Source: Rhytidiadelphus loreus (lineage: Eukaryota > Streptophyta > Bryopsida > Hypnales > Hylocomiaceae). From it: a stretch of 64,000 nucleotides of DNA. The notes below the pieces were generated by a model that did no database searches, was not told the DNA's origin, and saw only the letters and a program-made list of their open reading frames with translations. The stretch is taken from the NCBI GenBank assembly GCA_947034895.1, contig OX344764.1:35280935-35344934 (forward strand), written 5' to 3'. The translations under genes and the position numbers were made by a program. Of this stretch, positions 1-10,974 are shown in pieces. Position 1 is the first letter of the stretch; each line of letters opens with the position of its first letter.

Positions 1-560
1 TTTGAGGTTGTTTTGGGGGTTGTTTTGAAGTTGTTTTGGGGTTGTTTTGGGGTTGTTTTGAGGTTGTTTTGGGGTTGTTTTGGGGGTTGTTTTGAGGTTG
101 TTTTGGGGTTGTTTTGGAGTTGTTTGAGGGTTGTTTGAGGGTTGTTTGGAGGTTGTTTGGGGGGTTGTTTGGGGGTTATTTTGAGGTTGTTTGGGGGTTG
201 TTTTGGAGTTGTTTGGGGGGTTGTTTGGGGGGTTGTTTGGGGGTTGTTTGGAGGGTTGTTTGGGGGTTGTTTGGGGGGTTGTTTGGGGGTTGTTTGGGAG
301 TTGTTTGGGGGTTGTTTGGGAGTTGTTTGGGGGTTGTTTTGGAGGTTGTGTGAGGGTTGTTTGGGGGGTTGTTTTGGGGTTGTTTGAGATTGATTTGGGG
401 GTTGTTTGGGGGGTTGATTTGGAGGTTGTTTTGAGGTTGATTTTGGAGTTGTTTTTGGATTGATTTGGGGAGGTTTGAGGAGGTGTGGGGAGGGGGGAGG
501 ATTTGGATTTTTTGAGGTTGTTTTTGGAGTTGTTTTTGGATTGTTTGTGGAATGTTTTTG
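1..560. repeat. G-rich minisatellite, about 11-12 bp unit
   Basis: The window opens inside a tandem array of GTTGTTTGGGG-like units, with variants GTTGTTTTGGGG, GTTGTTTGAGG and GTTGTTTGGAGG. Unit quality falls off after about 450, where GATTTGGGG and GAGGAGG variants appear. G-runs of three to six bases recur about every 11 bases on the plus strand, so G-quadruplex formation is possible. All three forward frames stay open and give the same Gly/Leu/Phe/Val/Cys-rich peptide pattern. That comes from the repeat unit, not from coding selection, and I call no gene here. The left end of the array lies outside the window. Confidence 0.9.
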
Positions 561-689
561 AAATCATTAAGAATTTTTCAAAAATTATGAATTTAGAGTT
601 CAAATCGTATTTTATTTTCAATTATATTTTGAATTTGATTGAAGTTCTAATTAAATTCATAATGTAATTCAACTTTCTTTGTATCAAGG

Positions 690-1635
690 TTTTTAACATA
701 TGAAAGGCCCATAATTGCTTCTAAATATTAGTCTTCAAAGAAGGCTTAAATCTTCATTTATATTTATTTTTTCAATAGATTTAACTAAATGATCTAACTT
801 ATATTTATTTTGACCTATTTTCCATCTTGAAATTGTAAAATAAAAAACTTCACCAATTGCAACATCAAGATGCTTGGATTTTAAAAAAATAATGTTTCAT
901 TCATACCAAATGATTATATTTCATTTTTCCAAAATTTTATTTGAAAAATTTAGATACATATCAATTCTACAATTTGTAATTTTCCATCATATGCTAAAAA
1001 AATATGTTAAAGAATGCATATTAAAAATTGCAACAAAAAATATTTTATATTCATGCTTGGAGAAAATAATAAGTGGATATAAATAGAGATTGATTTACAA
1101 CATTCAATGAAAAGAATTCTAGTAATGAAACTAAAGATTTCCAAACCTAATGGTTGTAATGTACTAATGTACATGTTGTAGTCAAAAATTTGCATCCTAT
1201 TTTTGAAATTTAAAAAATATATATTTGAAATTGCATTCAATAAAGAAACTTAAAATTTACTATACAGTGCAATTTCTACTTTAAATTGGAAATTGAAATT
1301 CTTCATGAGTTTCACCTCCCTAATCTATATAGAACAATCCAAAAATTCTCACAAGATTAATATTTTAGAAACTAATTTGAAATTCCTATTTATTTGAAAA
1401 ATACATTCAAATCTACTTGGCTAACATGCATACATATCTAGAAAATCTATACATCATACAATAACTTTCTCATGATGTAATCAAAAGTTATAAAAATTGT
1501 GAGTCCTTCAAACTATCCCTTCACCACATGTTGTGTAAAATTTTAAAGGAAAAAAAAGGGAATTCAATTTCTAAATACATGAATAAAAACACTAGAAATA
1601 TTGTCAAAAATTCTACTTTGTTCTTTAGAGGTTTA
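690..1635. mobile_element. Probable non-autonomous DNA element, decayed, same family as 31437-32294
   Basis: The left part, around 695-770 (AAGGCCCATAATTGCTTCTA and following), resembles 31460-31530, and the right end (TTCTTTAGAGG then TTTAAA at about 1621-1637) resembles the right end near 32284-32298 (TTCTTTAGAGGTTAA). The interior is very AT-rich without a coding frame. The left boundary is approximate because no clear inverted terminus is visible there. Assignment to the TTAA-flanked family rests on the right terminus and the similarity to the 31.4 kb copy. Confidence 0.45.
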
Positions 1636-1656
1636 AATTTTAATTTTAATTTTTCT

Positions 1657-2550
1657 GACCCCTAAAGGACCATTGTCCCCTCGGTGGACAAAATGGATTT
1701 CGGGCAAGTTTGTATGATCTTAATTTTTAGTTAAACTTTTTGAAACCTCCTCATAAGATAGAAAAATTTATTAGCTACGTGGTAATATAGATTTTATTTC
1801 AGTTGGTGCTTGGGAGCAAAAGTTATGGCATCTTAACCATAAATTTCACGTCACTAGGCAGAATAAGAAATGTACAGAAATTTGAAATTAATTTTTTAAT
1901 TTTTTCCTTCTTGAAAATCATATTTTTGTCTACATGTGAAGCTTTTATTCATTCCATTTGATTAGTACTATGAAAGTTAAAAACAATTTTGTGTCCAAAC
2001 GGGCAATTTGAACATCTTCTTCAAAAAATAACTTATTGGATGCAATTTTGGATGCAATTCTCACAATTTTTCAAAAAAAAATGTTTAACAACTTTAAGTT
2101 TCCTATTTAGAACAATCTCACCGTTGACATTATTGTATTTCAATTCCATTTTAGAGCTATTAATGCTTTAGTTTTTATTTCAATCTTGAACTTGCTTCTA
2201 CTTAATAATTTAAAAAAAAATGAAAATCAAGAGTGTTTTTAAAAAAACAAAATTTAATTCTAAACTTTCAACACAATTCTTGAACACAAAATTTTTTAAA
2301 TATTTAAATTCTAGATGAGCAATTTCCAAATTCTAATTTAGAGCTATTCAAATTGTATGTTCTACATTACAAAAAACTTGAATAGGAATTGTGTCCAAAC
2401 CACCTCCTAGTAAAATGTTTGCCAAATAATTAAAATATCTTTAATTGAATTGAAGTTTTTAACACTAAAATTTCATGTGGAAAATTTTTAAACCACCAAG
2501 TTTGACATTGTATAAGCAATAGAAATATTTTCTATTAACTACTTAACTCA
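1657..2550. mobile_element. TTAA-family element, copy with an altered left flank
   Basis: The left end, GACCCCTAAAGGACC from 1657, is followed by the same internal block found at the ends of the 8.1, 22.2 and 54.4 kb copies: ATTGTCCCC, then ACAAAATGGATTTCGGGCA. The flank is CTGA, not TTAA, so the target site has changed or was never complete. Similarity to the 54.4 kb copy, which lies in the opposite orientation, runs to at least about 2290. The right end is not clear and may have been lost where the foldback at 2565 begins. No protein-coding capacity was seen. Confidence 0.6.
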
Positions 2551-2564
2551 CAATTCAGTCTTTT

Positions 2565-2926
2565 TTCAATTCAGCAGACTTTGGAGGCTGTTTTTGCATA
2601 GTACAGTCTTTTTTTTCAAAAAACTTCAAACTAGTAAAAGTTGGAAGATCAAGTAAACTTTCATCTCCAAAAATCCGTTTGTGATTTTGAGTCTTCAATA
2701 AAAAGTTATGGGCAAAATTCAGAGAGAGTGTTTGTAAATATCAAAAAATAATTTCATTCCAAACCCTCTCTGAATTTTGCTCATAACTTTTTACTGAAAA
2801 CTCAAAATCACAAACGGATTTTTGGAGATGAAAGTTTAATTGATCTTCCAAATTTTACTAGTTTGAAGTTTTTTGAAAAAAGGTACTATACTATGAGAAA
2901 TTAGCCTCCAAAGTCTGCTGAATTGA
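2565..2926. repeat. Foldback element with inverted arms of about 165 bp
   Basis: The left arm starts TTCAATTCAGCAGACTTTGG and the right arm ends AAAGTCTGCTGAATTGAA. Between these ends the arms match along almost their whole length, for example ATCCGTTTGTGATTTTGAG on the left against CTCAAAATCACAAACGGAT on the right. The unpaired centre is only about 27 bases, near 2734-2760. Transcription would give a long, nearly perfect hairpin able to feed small-RNA production. It could be a foldback MITE or an inverted duplication. No terminal target-site duplication was identified with confidence. Confidence 0.85.
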
Positions 2927-2999
2927 ACCAAAAATGACCAAAATTTGAAAACCGAAATAAATAACTTTTTTTTCCCATTATGGTCATGTAATTTTCCAC

Positions 3000-3150
3000 A
3001 TGGTGCAATGGATAAGACCTTGCACCCCTAGCCAAGGGGTGCAAGGTTCAAACCCCATTGCACCCCGCCCGCGTTGGGTGCCACCTAGGCGCTGCCCGCG
3101 TGGCGGGTGCCACGGGGCTCTCGCAGGGCAGTTTTTAAATTTTTTTTTTT
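3000..3150 (+). mobile_element. tRNA-derived SINE with oligo-T tail
   Basis: A box A-like TGGTGCAATGG at 3001-3011 and a perfect box B GGTTCAAACCC at 3045-3055 form an internal RNA polymerase III promoter. A GC-rich body of about 70 bases follows, then a T-run at about 3136-3150. Between the boxes lies a perfect 12-bp hairpin (3018-3029 with 3035-3046, loop AGCCA), and GGTGCAATGG at 3002-3011 pairs with CCATTGCACC at 3055-3064. The arms do not give normal tRNA geometry, so this is a SINE head, not a functional tRNA. Its GC-rich body stands out sharply from the AT-rich surroundings. Confidence 0.7.
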
Positions 3151-3290
3151 CAAAATTAAAAAATTGAAAAAAAATTAACAAATTTTTGTTGAAAATTATG
3201 TACAAATCAACAAGTTTTAGTTGCAATTTTTGTCCAAATCAACAAGTTTTAGCTAGAATTTTGTCCAAATCAACAAAAACTTGTTGATTT

Positions 3291-4438
3291 TTGTCCAAAT
3301 CAACAGGTCCAAATCAACACAAACTATTTTGTCCAAATCAACACTTTTTTGTGAAGTTGGACGCTGAATTTTCTACTAGTGTAAGGAGGGTCATTGAGGA
3401 TCTAGAAAGGGTCCAAGATAAGATGGACACTAGAGGGAGTGCAGTTCAGAATGCTTGCGGGCTGCTAGGAGAGATTGAGGTGTCTAAGCTTGGAGAGAGG
3501 ATAGAGGATCTGATCCGGGAGAAAGAATCCCAGAAGGACCGGATTACGGAGTTGACCGAGAGGAATAAGGCATTCTAGCAGTAGATAGAGGAGAGATCAA
3601 AGGAAATTATGGAGGTGAGGAAACTTTCCTCGGAGGCAGAAGATACGCTTAAGCAGATTCGAACTTTCGTGGATATTTTTGGGGACGTAGTGAACAAGGC
3701 TAAGTTTTTTGACGAGGAGATTTATAAGGACGACAATGAGGCAGCAAGGAGGTCAGTGACTGTTTTGGTAGAGTACTCGGAGACAATGAAAAAGATTTTG
3801 TATGAGATCTGGGATGTTCTCCAGTAATATCGCCCGAAGCCGGATCCACGGGAGGAGAAGAAGTTTAGCCCAAGGAAGGAGACTACCCCAAAGCTAGATA
3901 TTTTAGCGATGTCCCTTCCTGCACCTGTGAAGCCCAAGGGGAAGAAGGAGGAAGAAAAGACCCCAACAAAGAATGTTTCCAAGTCGGACGTGAAAAAAAA
4001 AGAAGGGACTACACCTAAATCCAGATCCAAGGTCCAGACCCGGAAGTCAAGATCGGATTTGGATACGCCCCACAGTAAAGACTCACGGCCGTCACCAAAG
4101 GAGCCGAGCACAACAAAGAAGAAAATGACATTCAAGTGAGGGAAAGAGGCGTCCCCAATGAGTCAACAATCAGAGAGGATGAGTCTCCAGACAACTTGGG
4201 ATTAGAGGGTGGCAAGTCGGAATCCAATTCCAAACCGGAATCTAATCACAAATCAAACGAGGAGGAAGAATCCGATCCAATCCCCATCTCTCCTTCGAGC
4301 TTCAAGAAAAAGACTCCGACGCCATCAAAAGGGACGACAATAGCCGGTACAACACTGTCAGCTAGTAGAAAGCAGCCACCTAGGAAAGGATCCGCCAAGT
4401 ATGAGGAACCTTCTCCTAAGAGGCCTAAGAAATGGTAG
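3291..4438 (+). pseudogene. Broken coiled-coil and lysine-rich reading frame, possible retroelement or host gene relic
   Basis: One frame runs from about 3291 to 4138, interrupted by TAG near 3576, a second TAG shortly after, and TAA near 3825. A further segment, 4136-4438, lies in another frame. The N-terminal part is charged and helical (repeated Glu/Lys/Arg with leucines, e.g. LGERIEDLIREKESQKDRI), typical of coiled coils. The C-terminal part is Lys/Ser/Pro-rich (KPKGKKEEEKTPTK, EEPSPKRPKKW), with nuclear-signal-like basic clusters. Codon usage is less AT-rich than the flanks, suggesting former coding. I do not recognise the family. A gag-like protein of a degenerate element or a chromatin-type host protein are both possible. 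Confidence 0.45.
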
Positions 4439-5560
4439 TACAGCTCATAGAGTAGGAGTAGGCCAATAGGTTGAAAACTCAAGTTTTTGGGATGTAGGAA
4501 GCTACTAGTTAGCTGCTTTTGATTTGAATGCACCTGATCATCCAGTTCCAGATTTTTCGGATCCAAGATCCACTTTTTTAGGAAGTTGCCGCATGAACAA
4601 ATTGTGAATAGGGAATGACACCTATCATTCTTTGGACCTGTACTTTTGTTCCCTAGGGCCTTTTAGAGTTCTTTAGGGTTTGTATTTAGGGGCAGCTGTT
4701 AGTTTGAAGCCCCGGGTGTTCCTACTTGTGTTTTCTTCATTTTTTGCAAATTGAATTATAGAATTCCACTTCATAAGTGTTGGTCTAAAAAGTCTTGGCT
4801 CTGTGTTGGTATGTCGGCAATGCTAGAACCATTGTTTAGTGCCGGTAGCTGGTTTGCATGTGTGGGATTGGAGTAGTTGGCCTCCGGATTCTGTCTGGAT
4901 CTGATTTCTAGGAGTATTTGGGATTGATTAAAGAAACTTTGTGTACTAAGAGGAAATTCCGGCTGCTGATGTTTCTTGGGTGTCTTCTGAGTGGGATAGC
5001 CGTTCTTAGGTTAGGTGAGTTCTTCGGATTAGAGGACAAATGCTAGCTGACGTTTGATGAGGTCTTGTTGTATTCGGAAGAGAAGAATAGGAATTTAGTT
5101 GGGATCTTGTAGTTATCGGGGTACCAGATTCCACTCTTGGGATTTTGTCCGGATAGATCTGTCGTTGTAGTAATGTAGGGATTGTAGGGGTTTCTTGAGT
5201 GACCTGCTAGTGCGGATTAACATCCGGGTTAGTTGTGAGGAAGAACTTGCATCATGTTTTCTTTGTCTTTGTGTTGTTTTTCTAGAGTGGACCTTCATTC
5301 ACTTTAAATATTCTGAAGGGTAGAGTTTACATTCCCTTCCTTAAGCCCAAGAGCGGACCCCTCTGATATAGAGGTTAAACTTCTAAATTAGTTACTTTTG
5401 TTACTAGATCCGGATCCGGAAAAGGTACATGATAACGACACTCCTTTCGGTTCCGCATTAGACTAGACGGATACTACGATATTGGACTAGATAGGGAGAG
5501 GTATAGAATAATGACACTCCTCCATGCTTGAGAACGATACACGAGTCACTTAGGGTGTTT
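4439..5560. other. Intergenic; continuation of moderately GC-containing relic
   Basis: The composition is like the preceding broken frame, but no recognisable protein remains. Near 5425-5540 a motif of the type GGTA..ATAA(C/T)GACACTCCT occurs twice. Nothing else is supportable. Confidence 0.3.
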
Positions 5561-6540
5561 TACACTATTTTAACACCTAAAAGGAAATTTGTACTTCCTT
5601 GTGCTACCACAGTTGGTCGTGCTCATAAAATTTGGAGAAAAGTTCCAAATGAGAAACGGACTACACCATTGGCTCCAAAAGACCCAAATTAACCTAAGAA
5701 TTCCCGACCCCCCTACTTCCTAGCCAATTTCTTCACAAAAGATAGTGTTTTCCAACCTAGTGAAAATGTGAAATCTAACTTTTGGAGTTAATGATTTTTG
5801 ATATTTTTGACTGGCTAGAGTTGTTTGGAAGGTTCAAGAATGTAAGAAAAGAGTCCAAGATGTCTTAATTTGGCCTTCGTATGCTCCTGATTTGTTGGGC
5901 ATTTCTACGGAATGTTTTGAAATTCCATTAAAACTTATATGCACCACCGGTTTGGGTAGTTATCAATTTTGGAATGTCACAACTTGATCAAGCGCTTATT
6001 TATGCTAAAACACACTATCCTAATTTTTAGTAGAATTTTATCATCACCAAAGGATTTTATATGAATTTTTCCCACCCTGGTAAAAATGGTTGACTTCCCA
6101 TGGAGTCATGTTGTGTAATTTGAAAAATTACCAAACTTTTTGGGTGGCTTCTACGAAGTCCCAAAATCCTTTGTGCTAAGTTTCAAGTCCAACTTGCACT
6201 CTATAATTGAGAAATAAATTTATCTCTCCCAATTTTAATTCCTTCGGGGAGGAATCATTCCCATATTAGGGAATCCGGCAATTGATTCCACCAATATCTT
6301 CTAATCATGTTTGTCTTGTCATGGTCAACTACCGTGAATTAAGCATGTCCCTAACGTGGTGATTTGCTATTGGAATATTAACTAGACGATATTCCAACAA
6401 ACCTTTAATCGGATTCCAATTCACCATTTTAGCCTTGAATTTGGACATTTGAAGGTATTTTAAGCATTTCCATGCTTTTTACTAAACCACACTATTTGGA
6501 TAGAGACTTCTACCAATTTCAGTGCGAACTGTCTTTTTAG
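5560..6540 (-). repeat. Dispersed LTR-like repeat, inverted relative to 16340-17480
   Basis: Several blocks match the 16.3-17.5 kb region in reverse complement: CACACTATCCTAATTTTTAG near 6010 against CTAAAAATTAGGATAGTGTTT near 17065, and GTTGACTTCCCATGGAGTCAT near 6090 against ATGACTCCATGGGAAGTCAA near 16990. Blocks around 5640-5800 match 17270-17470 in the same sense. The order of the blocks is conserved. No coding capacity is visible. It is probably a solo LTR or a diverged retroelement fragment. Confidence 0.55.
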
Positions 6541-8122
6541 ATCTTTTTTGTAATAATTACTATAAAAATAAGCAAAAAGCAAAAAAATTTAAATTCTGAG
6601 ACCTAAATGCCATTTATGGGGCTCACAACTTAAAGCATTCAATTAGTGCATGGTGGACTGTAATATATATATAGCTATGTTGGTATGGCTGCTCTATCAT
6701 CTTCATGTCATCAATGGTAGGTGGAATACCGCATTCCTATATCTAGCAACTGCAATGTGCTTTCCTGTGTGTTGTGTGCCTACCATGCGACGGATGGAGA
6801 CATTCATGACTATACTCACAATATGTACATACGAAAGAGAAGTCTCAATGTTCAAGTACATAGTCAATGGCTAGTGTTGGAAGTTTGATGAACTGGAACG
6901 GAACTTTGTATGGTTTCAGGATTGCTAGTTACAAGTGTAATGTGTATATGACAACTTCCTTGTGAGATTCATGAGTTTCTAGTTTTAGCTTATTTAGAGG
7001 AGAAGGTCATTTGTAAGACAAAGTCCTTGTACACAGTTGTTAATTAGTTGTTCCACAAATGTCAATGTTGTCTTATCCTATATACAAGCATTGGTTTTGT
7101 TAAAAAAGTGTCATATAGCTCATGATTAAAGTGTTCAAAGCTGCAAAGATGGAGAAGCTTGATGACAATGGATAAGCAATCTCATAGTGGACATGCATCT
7201 TTTGATGGACAAATTATGGAACTTCAGAGTTAATTAAAGGTGTGTGCCGTCTAAATGTGTGAGTGCTTTGTTTGATAGACAAGGATGTAGGATAAGTTAG
7301 AAACGAAAGTAGGGAAGTGCACATTATTTGCTCATCCTCTTTCCATTACAACTAGAGAATTCAAATGTCAATATCGACTGTGTGTTAATAGATTGTATAT
7401 TTTTTATCAAGAATTTGCCGTTAAAGTATACTATGTAGAAGAATGGAGGTACGGCAAGTACATATAGAATATAAGATAAATGTACAACGAAGAGTAAGAA
7501 TCGAACATGTGTACCAAAAAACATCTTCAAATGCAAAGTCACACATGTAGTACTAATATTAGCATGATTTTGTATGTTGCCTAAGAGAATTTCAATTTTT
7601 CTTTACATAGTACATGTTGTAGGGAAACTTTGAGAATTTAGTAAGTAGACGTCAATGTAGTGTATTTTTGTCTAATGGACATTGCAATGCCAGGTGGTCA
7701 CTATATACCCTCTTTGAAGATAGAGCAAGTCAACAAGCGTATAAAGAATGCACAAGGAGGACCTTACGCTTTGCAAGCTTCATACTATGAAGCTGGAGAA
7801 TTGAAACATTATCTTATATAAGTATTGTGACTAGCTATGGTTGCTCATGTGTTTAGCAAAGTGGTCTCATTTCCAAATTGTCAATAGTCCTTTCTATAGT
7901 CAATATAGTAGTAAACAATGTGTTCAAAGTTTAGAGAACCTACCCTTCATTTTTGCTAATATGGCTATGTGTATGTAGAGACTGAAGTGAGCACATGATT
8001 TGCTTGTAGGTATAAGTGGTAGACCTTCCAATGATAGCCTTCTATGGCAAAAGAATTGATATTAGAGGGAAATGATGTTGATCAAGTTTGTATAGGCATT
8101 ACAAAAGTTGAAAGTCAAGGAT
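6541..8122. other. Intergenic, no supported feature
   Basis: AT-rich sequence with only short chance reading frames. A run of TA dinucleotides occurs near 6661-6675. No domain, RNA gene or clear terminal repeat was found. Confidence 0.4.
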
Positions 8123-8126
8123 TTAA

Positions 8127-8704
8127 CCCCTAAAGTCCCATTGTCCCTACAAGGGACAAAATGGATTTCGGGCAGGCTCCTATGATCTCAATTTTTATTG
8201 AAACTTTTTGAAACTTTCTCATAAGATAGATAAACTTATGAGCTTTTCGGTAATATAATTTTTATTCCAATCGGTGCTCGGGAGTAGAAGTTATGCCACA
8301 ATAACTTCAAAATGGAGGAGACTAGGCAGCAAAAAAAATTCACAAAAAATTGAAATAAAAATTTTAATATTTTTTTTCTTGTAGATTATATTTTATTCTA
8401 AATGTGAGGCTTTGATTCATTCCATTTGGATTAGTGGTGTGAAAGTTATGGAGTTTCTTGTTTTGCAGGCAATCATAGCAACTTCTTGAAAGAAATTTTT
8501 TTCTTCCACTTTGAATGCTAATATCTTTCAATCTACATAGTTAAACATCACAAAATTTTTATCACATGATCTAAGACAAGTGTAGAACAAGATCGTACGG
8601 TTAAATTCTAAAAAATATTTAAAAAATTTATTTCATAGGTGAATGTAGCAAAAGTGGTAGTTTTGAGTGGTTTTGACAGAAAAATGGCCTTGGGACTTTA
8701 GGGG
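8127..8704. mobile_element. TTAA-flanked non-autonomous element, 578 bp
   Basis: The element is bounded by TTAA on both sides (8123-8126 and 8705-8708) with inverted ends CCCCTAAAGTCCCA and TGGGACTTTAGGGG (the latter preceded by CCT). Internal blocks (GGGACAAAATGGATTTCGGGCA after the left end; GGTAGTTTTGAGTGGTTTTG before the right end) match the copies at 22249 and 54435. It is shorter than those copies (about 900 bp), so it carries an internal deletion. No transposase frame is present, so it would need a transposase in trans. Confidence 0.75.
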
Positions 8705-8708
8705 TTAA

Positions 8709-10970
8709 TGCTACTTGTCATGTACATAGTCATATATGTGATGATAGGAATGACAAGACGTGTACATGGACAAAGTAGTGGATGAGACAAGCATACAAAA
8801 CGTGAGGAAGTGTAACAAATAACCTAATGGTGCAAGTACACAAATCCCTTGATGACAATTTAGCATCCATTGTGCACACCGTGTGGTTTTTGCAATAACT
8901 TGTAGTGCAGACCTCATTTTCATGAAAAACGAACAGGAAGTCCGCAAGCATAATGCAAGATTGCAAGTTCAAGCAAAAAATATAACATTGATTTTTGAAA
9001 TTAGCATAGGAGGCGAATGGCAAGCATTGCCAATGTATAGGTTCATTGAAGTATCTACACTCTAGAAGAGAAGTTCTTCTATGAATTTGTGGAAGAGAAT
9101 AGTACATTATTTACTGTTACAATGAAGTATTTTTGTGAACGCTTTTGTGAAATTTGTATGCATGTCAACATGTGGAGTTAGCGGAGCATTGACCTTTGTA
9201 TCATTTGTAATATTGCAAATGAGGAAGAAATGAATGTGCAACAACTCATGTGTAATCGATTCTGATGATTATGTATGTCACATTATTAGTGGAAGTGCAT
9301 GCCAATAATGCGTTTCCAATTGTGTAGGTACCACAAGCAGATTATAGTGAGTACAATGCTATGAACGAGGAACAACAATTGTCTATTGTATAAGAATATA
9401 CAAAGGGACACCACAATCTTTGTTGATGTGCTTAAGTGGCTATTGTTAGAGGAGATGAATGAGTATAAACAATTGATAGGAGTAGGAATAAGAATACAAT
9501 GCCAACAAATGAGAGTCACAAGACGGATATATTCGTTGTTGTCAATAAGAAACGAAGTATGAAATGCAGTACATATACTAGACCAAATTGAACATAAGCA
9601 TCTATAATGCAATATTTGAGGACAACCACATTTTTAAAAGCGTCATTCATAAACTTGCCATATACTTGTGTGCAATGTGTACAATTGGATCTTTTTTTGA
9701 ATGTTACAAGATTGTAGGTATGGAAGTTCTGGAACACTATCATTTTGGATGCTCTGATGTTCATGGTCGTTAGAAGCATACTTCATAAATAAGATAAAAA
9801 ACTATCACCGTTCACATTGCCATTATGCACTACACAACAAATAAATTTCTTCTGTTGCCACTAGCCTCTTGTACACCATCTTCGTCTTTCAATTTAGTAT
9901 GCAGGAAAACAACCTTGTTGTGATGAAGGCCTCTAATGAAATGTCGTGAAGGTCAAAAAGTTGAACATTCACGGCATTAAGAGTTATTGAAGTACATGTT
10001 CATAGAAACATGCTTGCACTTCAATATGCATGCTATAGGGGTGTACTTTCTTGTTACCAATGATGGCGTGTGGAACAATGCAATGCAAGAGAAGCACATT
10101 GAACAAAACAAAATTGGATTGTGAACTTGCATGTAGTTTGTTCTACAATTTGTTGCACAAAACTTACTCCTTTTAATAGTGTATTGTCATTGATGCTATG
10201 TTCAATGTAGGCAATGAGTGCAAAAGATAGGTTTGTGAGTGAAATGCAACAAGAAACACATGACTGTAGCACTACAACCATACCTGACAAACACAGTCAT
10301 GGAGGTAAGAACAGACGTGCATGAGGTTGCAAAGTAAGGTAGACGTCTATTGCAATCAACATTATGTCTACCAACAAGTTCCATTAACAACACCAAACAT
10401 GTATTTCTAGAAAACAAAAGTAATGTGAACGTTTCTGGAGTCATTGGAAAATCAAAACAATGGTTTTCCTGAATACTTCTTTTTTTGGTACAATGTCAAA
10501 AAAAACAATACAAATAGTAGAAAATTGACAACGAGGATGCTGACAATAAATTCCATGTCAACATTGTTATAGTCCACGTCAACATTCGAGTTCATGATAT
10601 CATTTTCCATCTTCTATGTCATAGTCAAAAAATTTACGAGTATCTTATAGAAATTTTGGAAAAGTTGCTACTCAACCAAAAATAGTTGATGTAGCATGCA
10701 TGTGCTATCTACATGGCATACTTGAGTAAACTCCAAACAGGAGGTATTTTCTCTTGTTTTCATTAAACATGTAGATATTATACCTTGTTTTACTAGATTC
10801 TAAACGTTTGTGAAAACGTTTGTGTTGAATTCATGAGATTAATCGATGGAATCTCACTCACAAAGAACATATGCACTACAAATTCTTGAAGAATTTGATA
10901 TGATCTCTAATACACTTGCCATAGTTCCCATGACAGAAGGCTTGTATCTCGATGTTGGGTGGTTGCAAGA
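8709..10970. other. Intergenic, no supported feature
   Basis: AT-rich sequence. Frames up to about 125 codons occur on both strands, but they are Cys/His/Phe-rich, lack recognisable motifs and overlap one another antisense, as expected of chance frames. No gene is called. Confidence 0.4.
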
Positions 10971-10974
10971 AAGA

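Noticed and set aside
114..463. Three overlapping Gly/Leu/Phe-rich forward frames
   Set aside because: They are translations of a tandem repeat in all three frames and have no independent coding signal.
3000..3070. Functional tRNA gene
   Set aside because: Boxes A and B are present, but the pairing is two nested palindromes and cannot form a normal acceptor, D and anticodon arm set.
8711..9107. Minus-strand Cys/His-rich frames as a zinc-finger gene
   Set aside because: Cysteine spacing fits no known finger, the frames overlap each other and a plus-strand frame, and there is no splice or homology support.
9286..10444. Series of minus-strand frames of 60-110 codons as exons
   Set aside because: No consistent phase, splice borders or recognisable motif; composition explains them.
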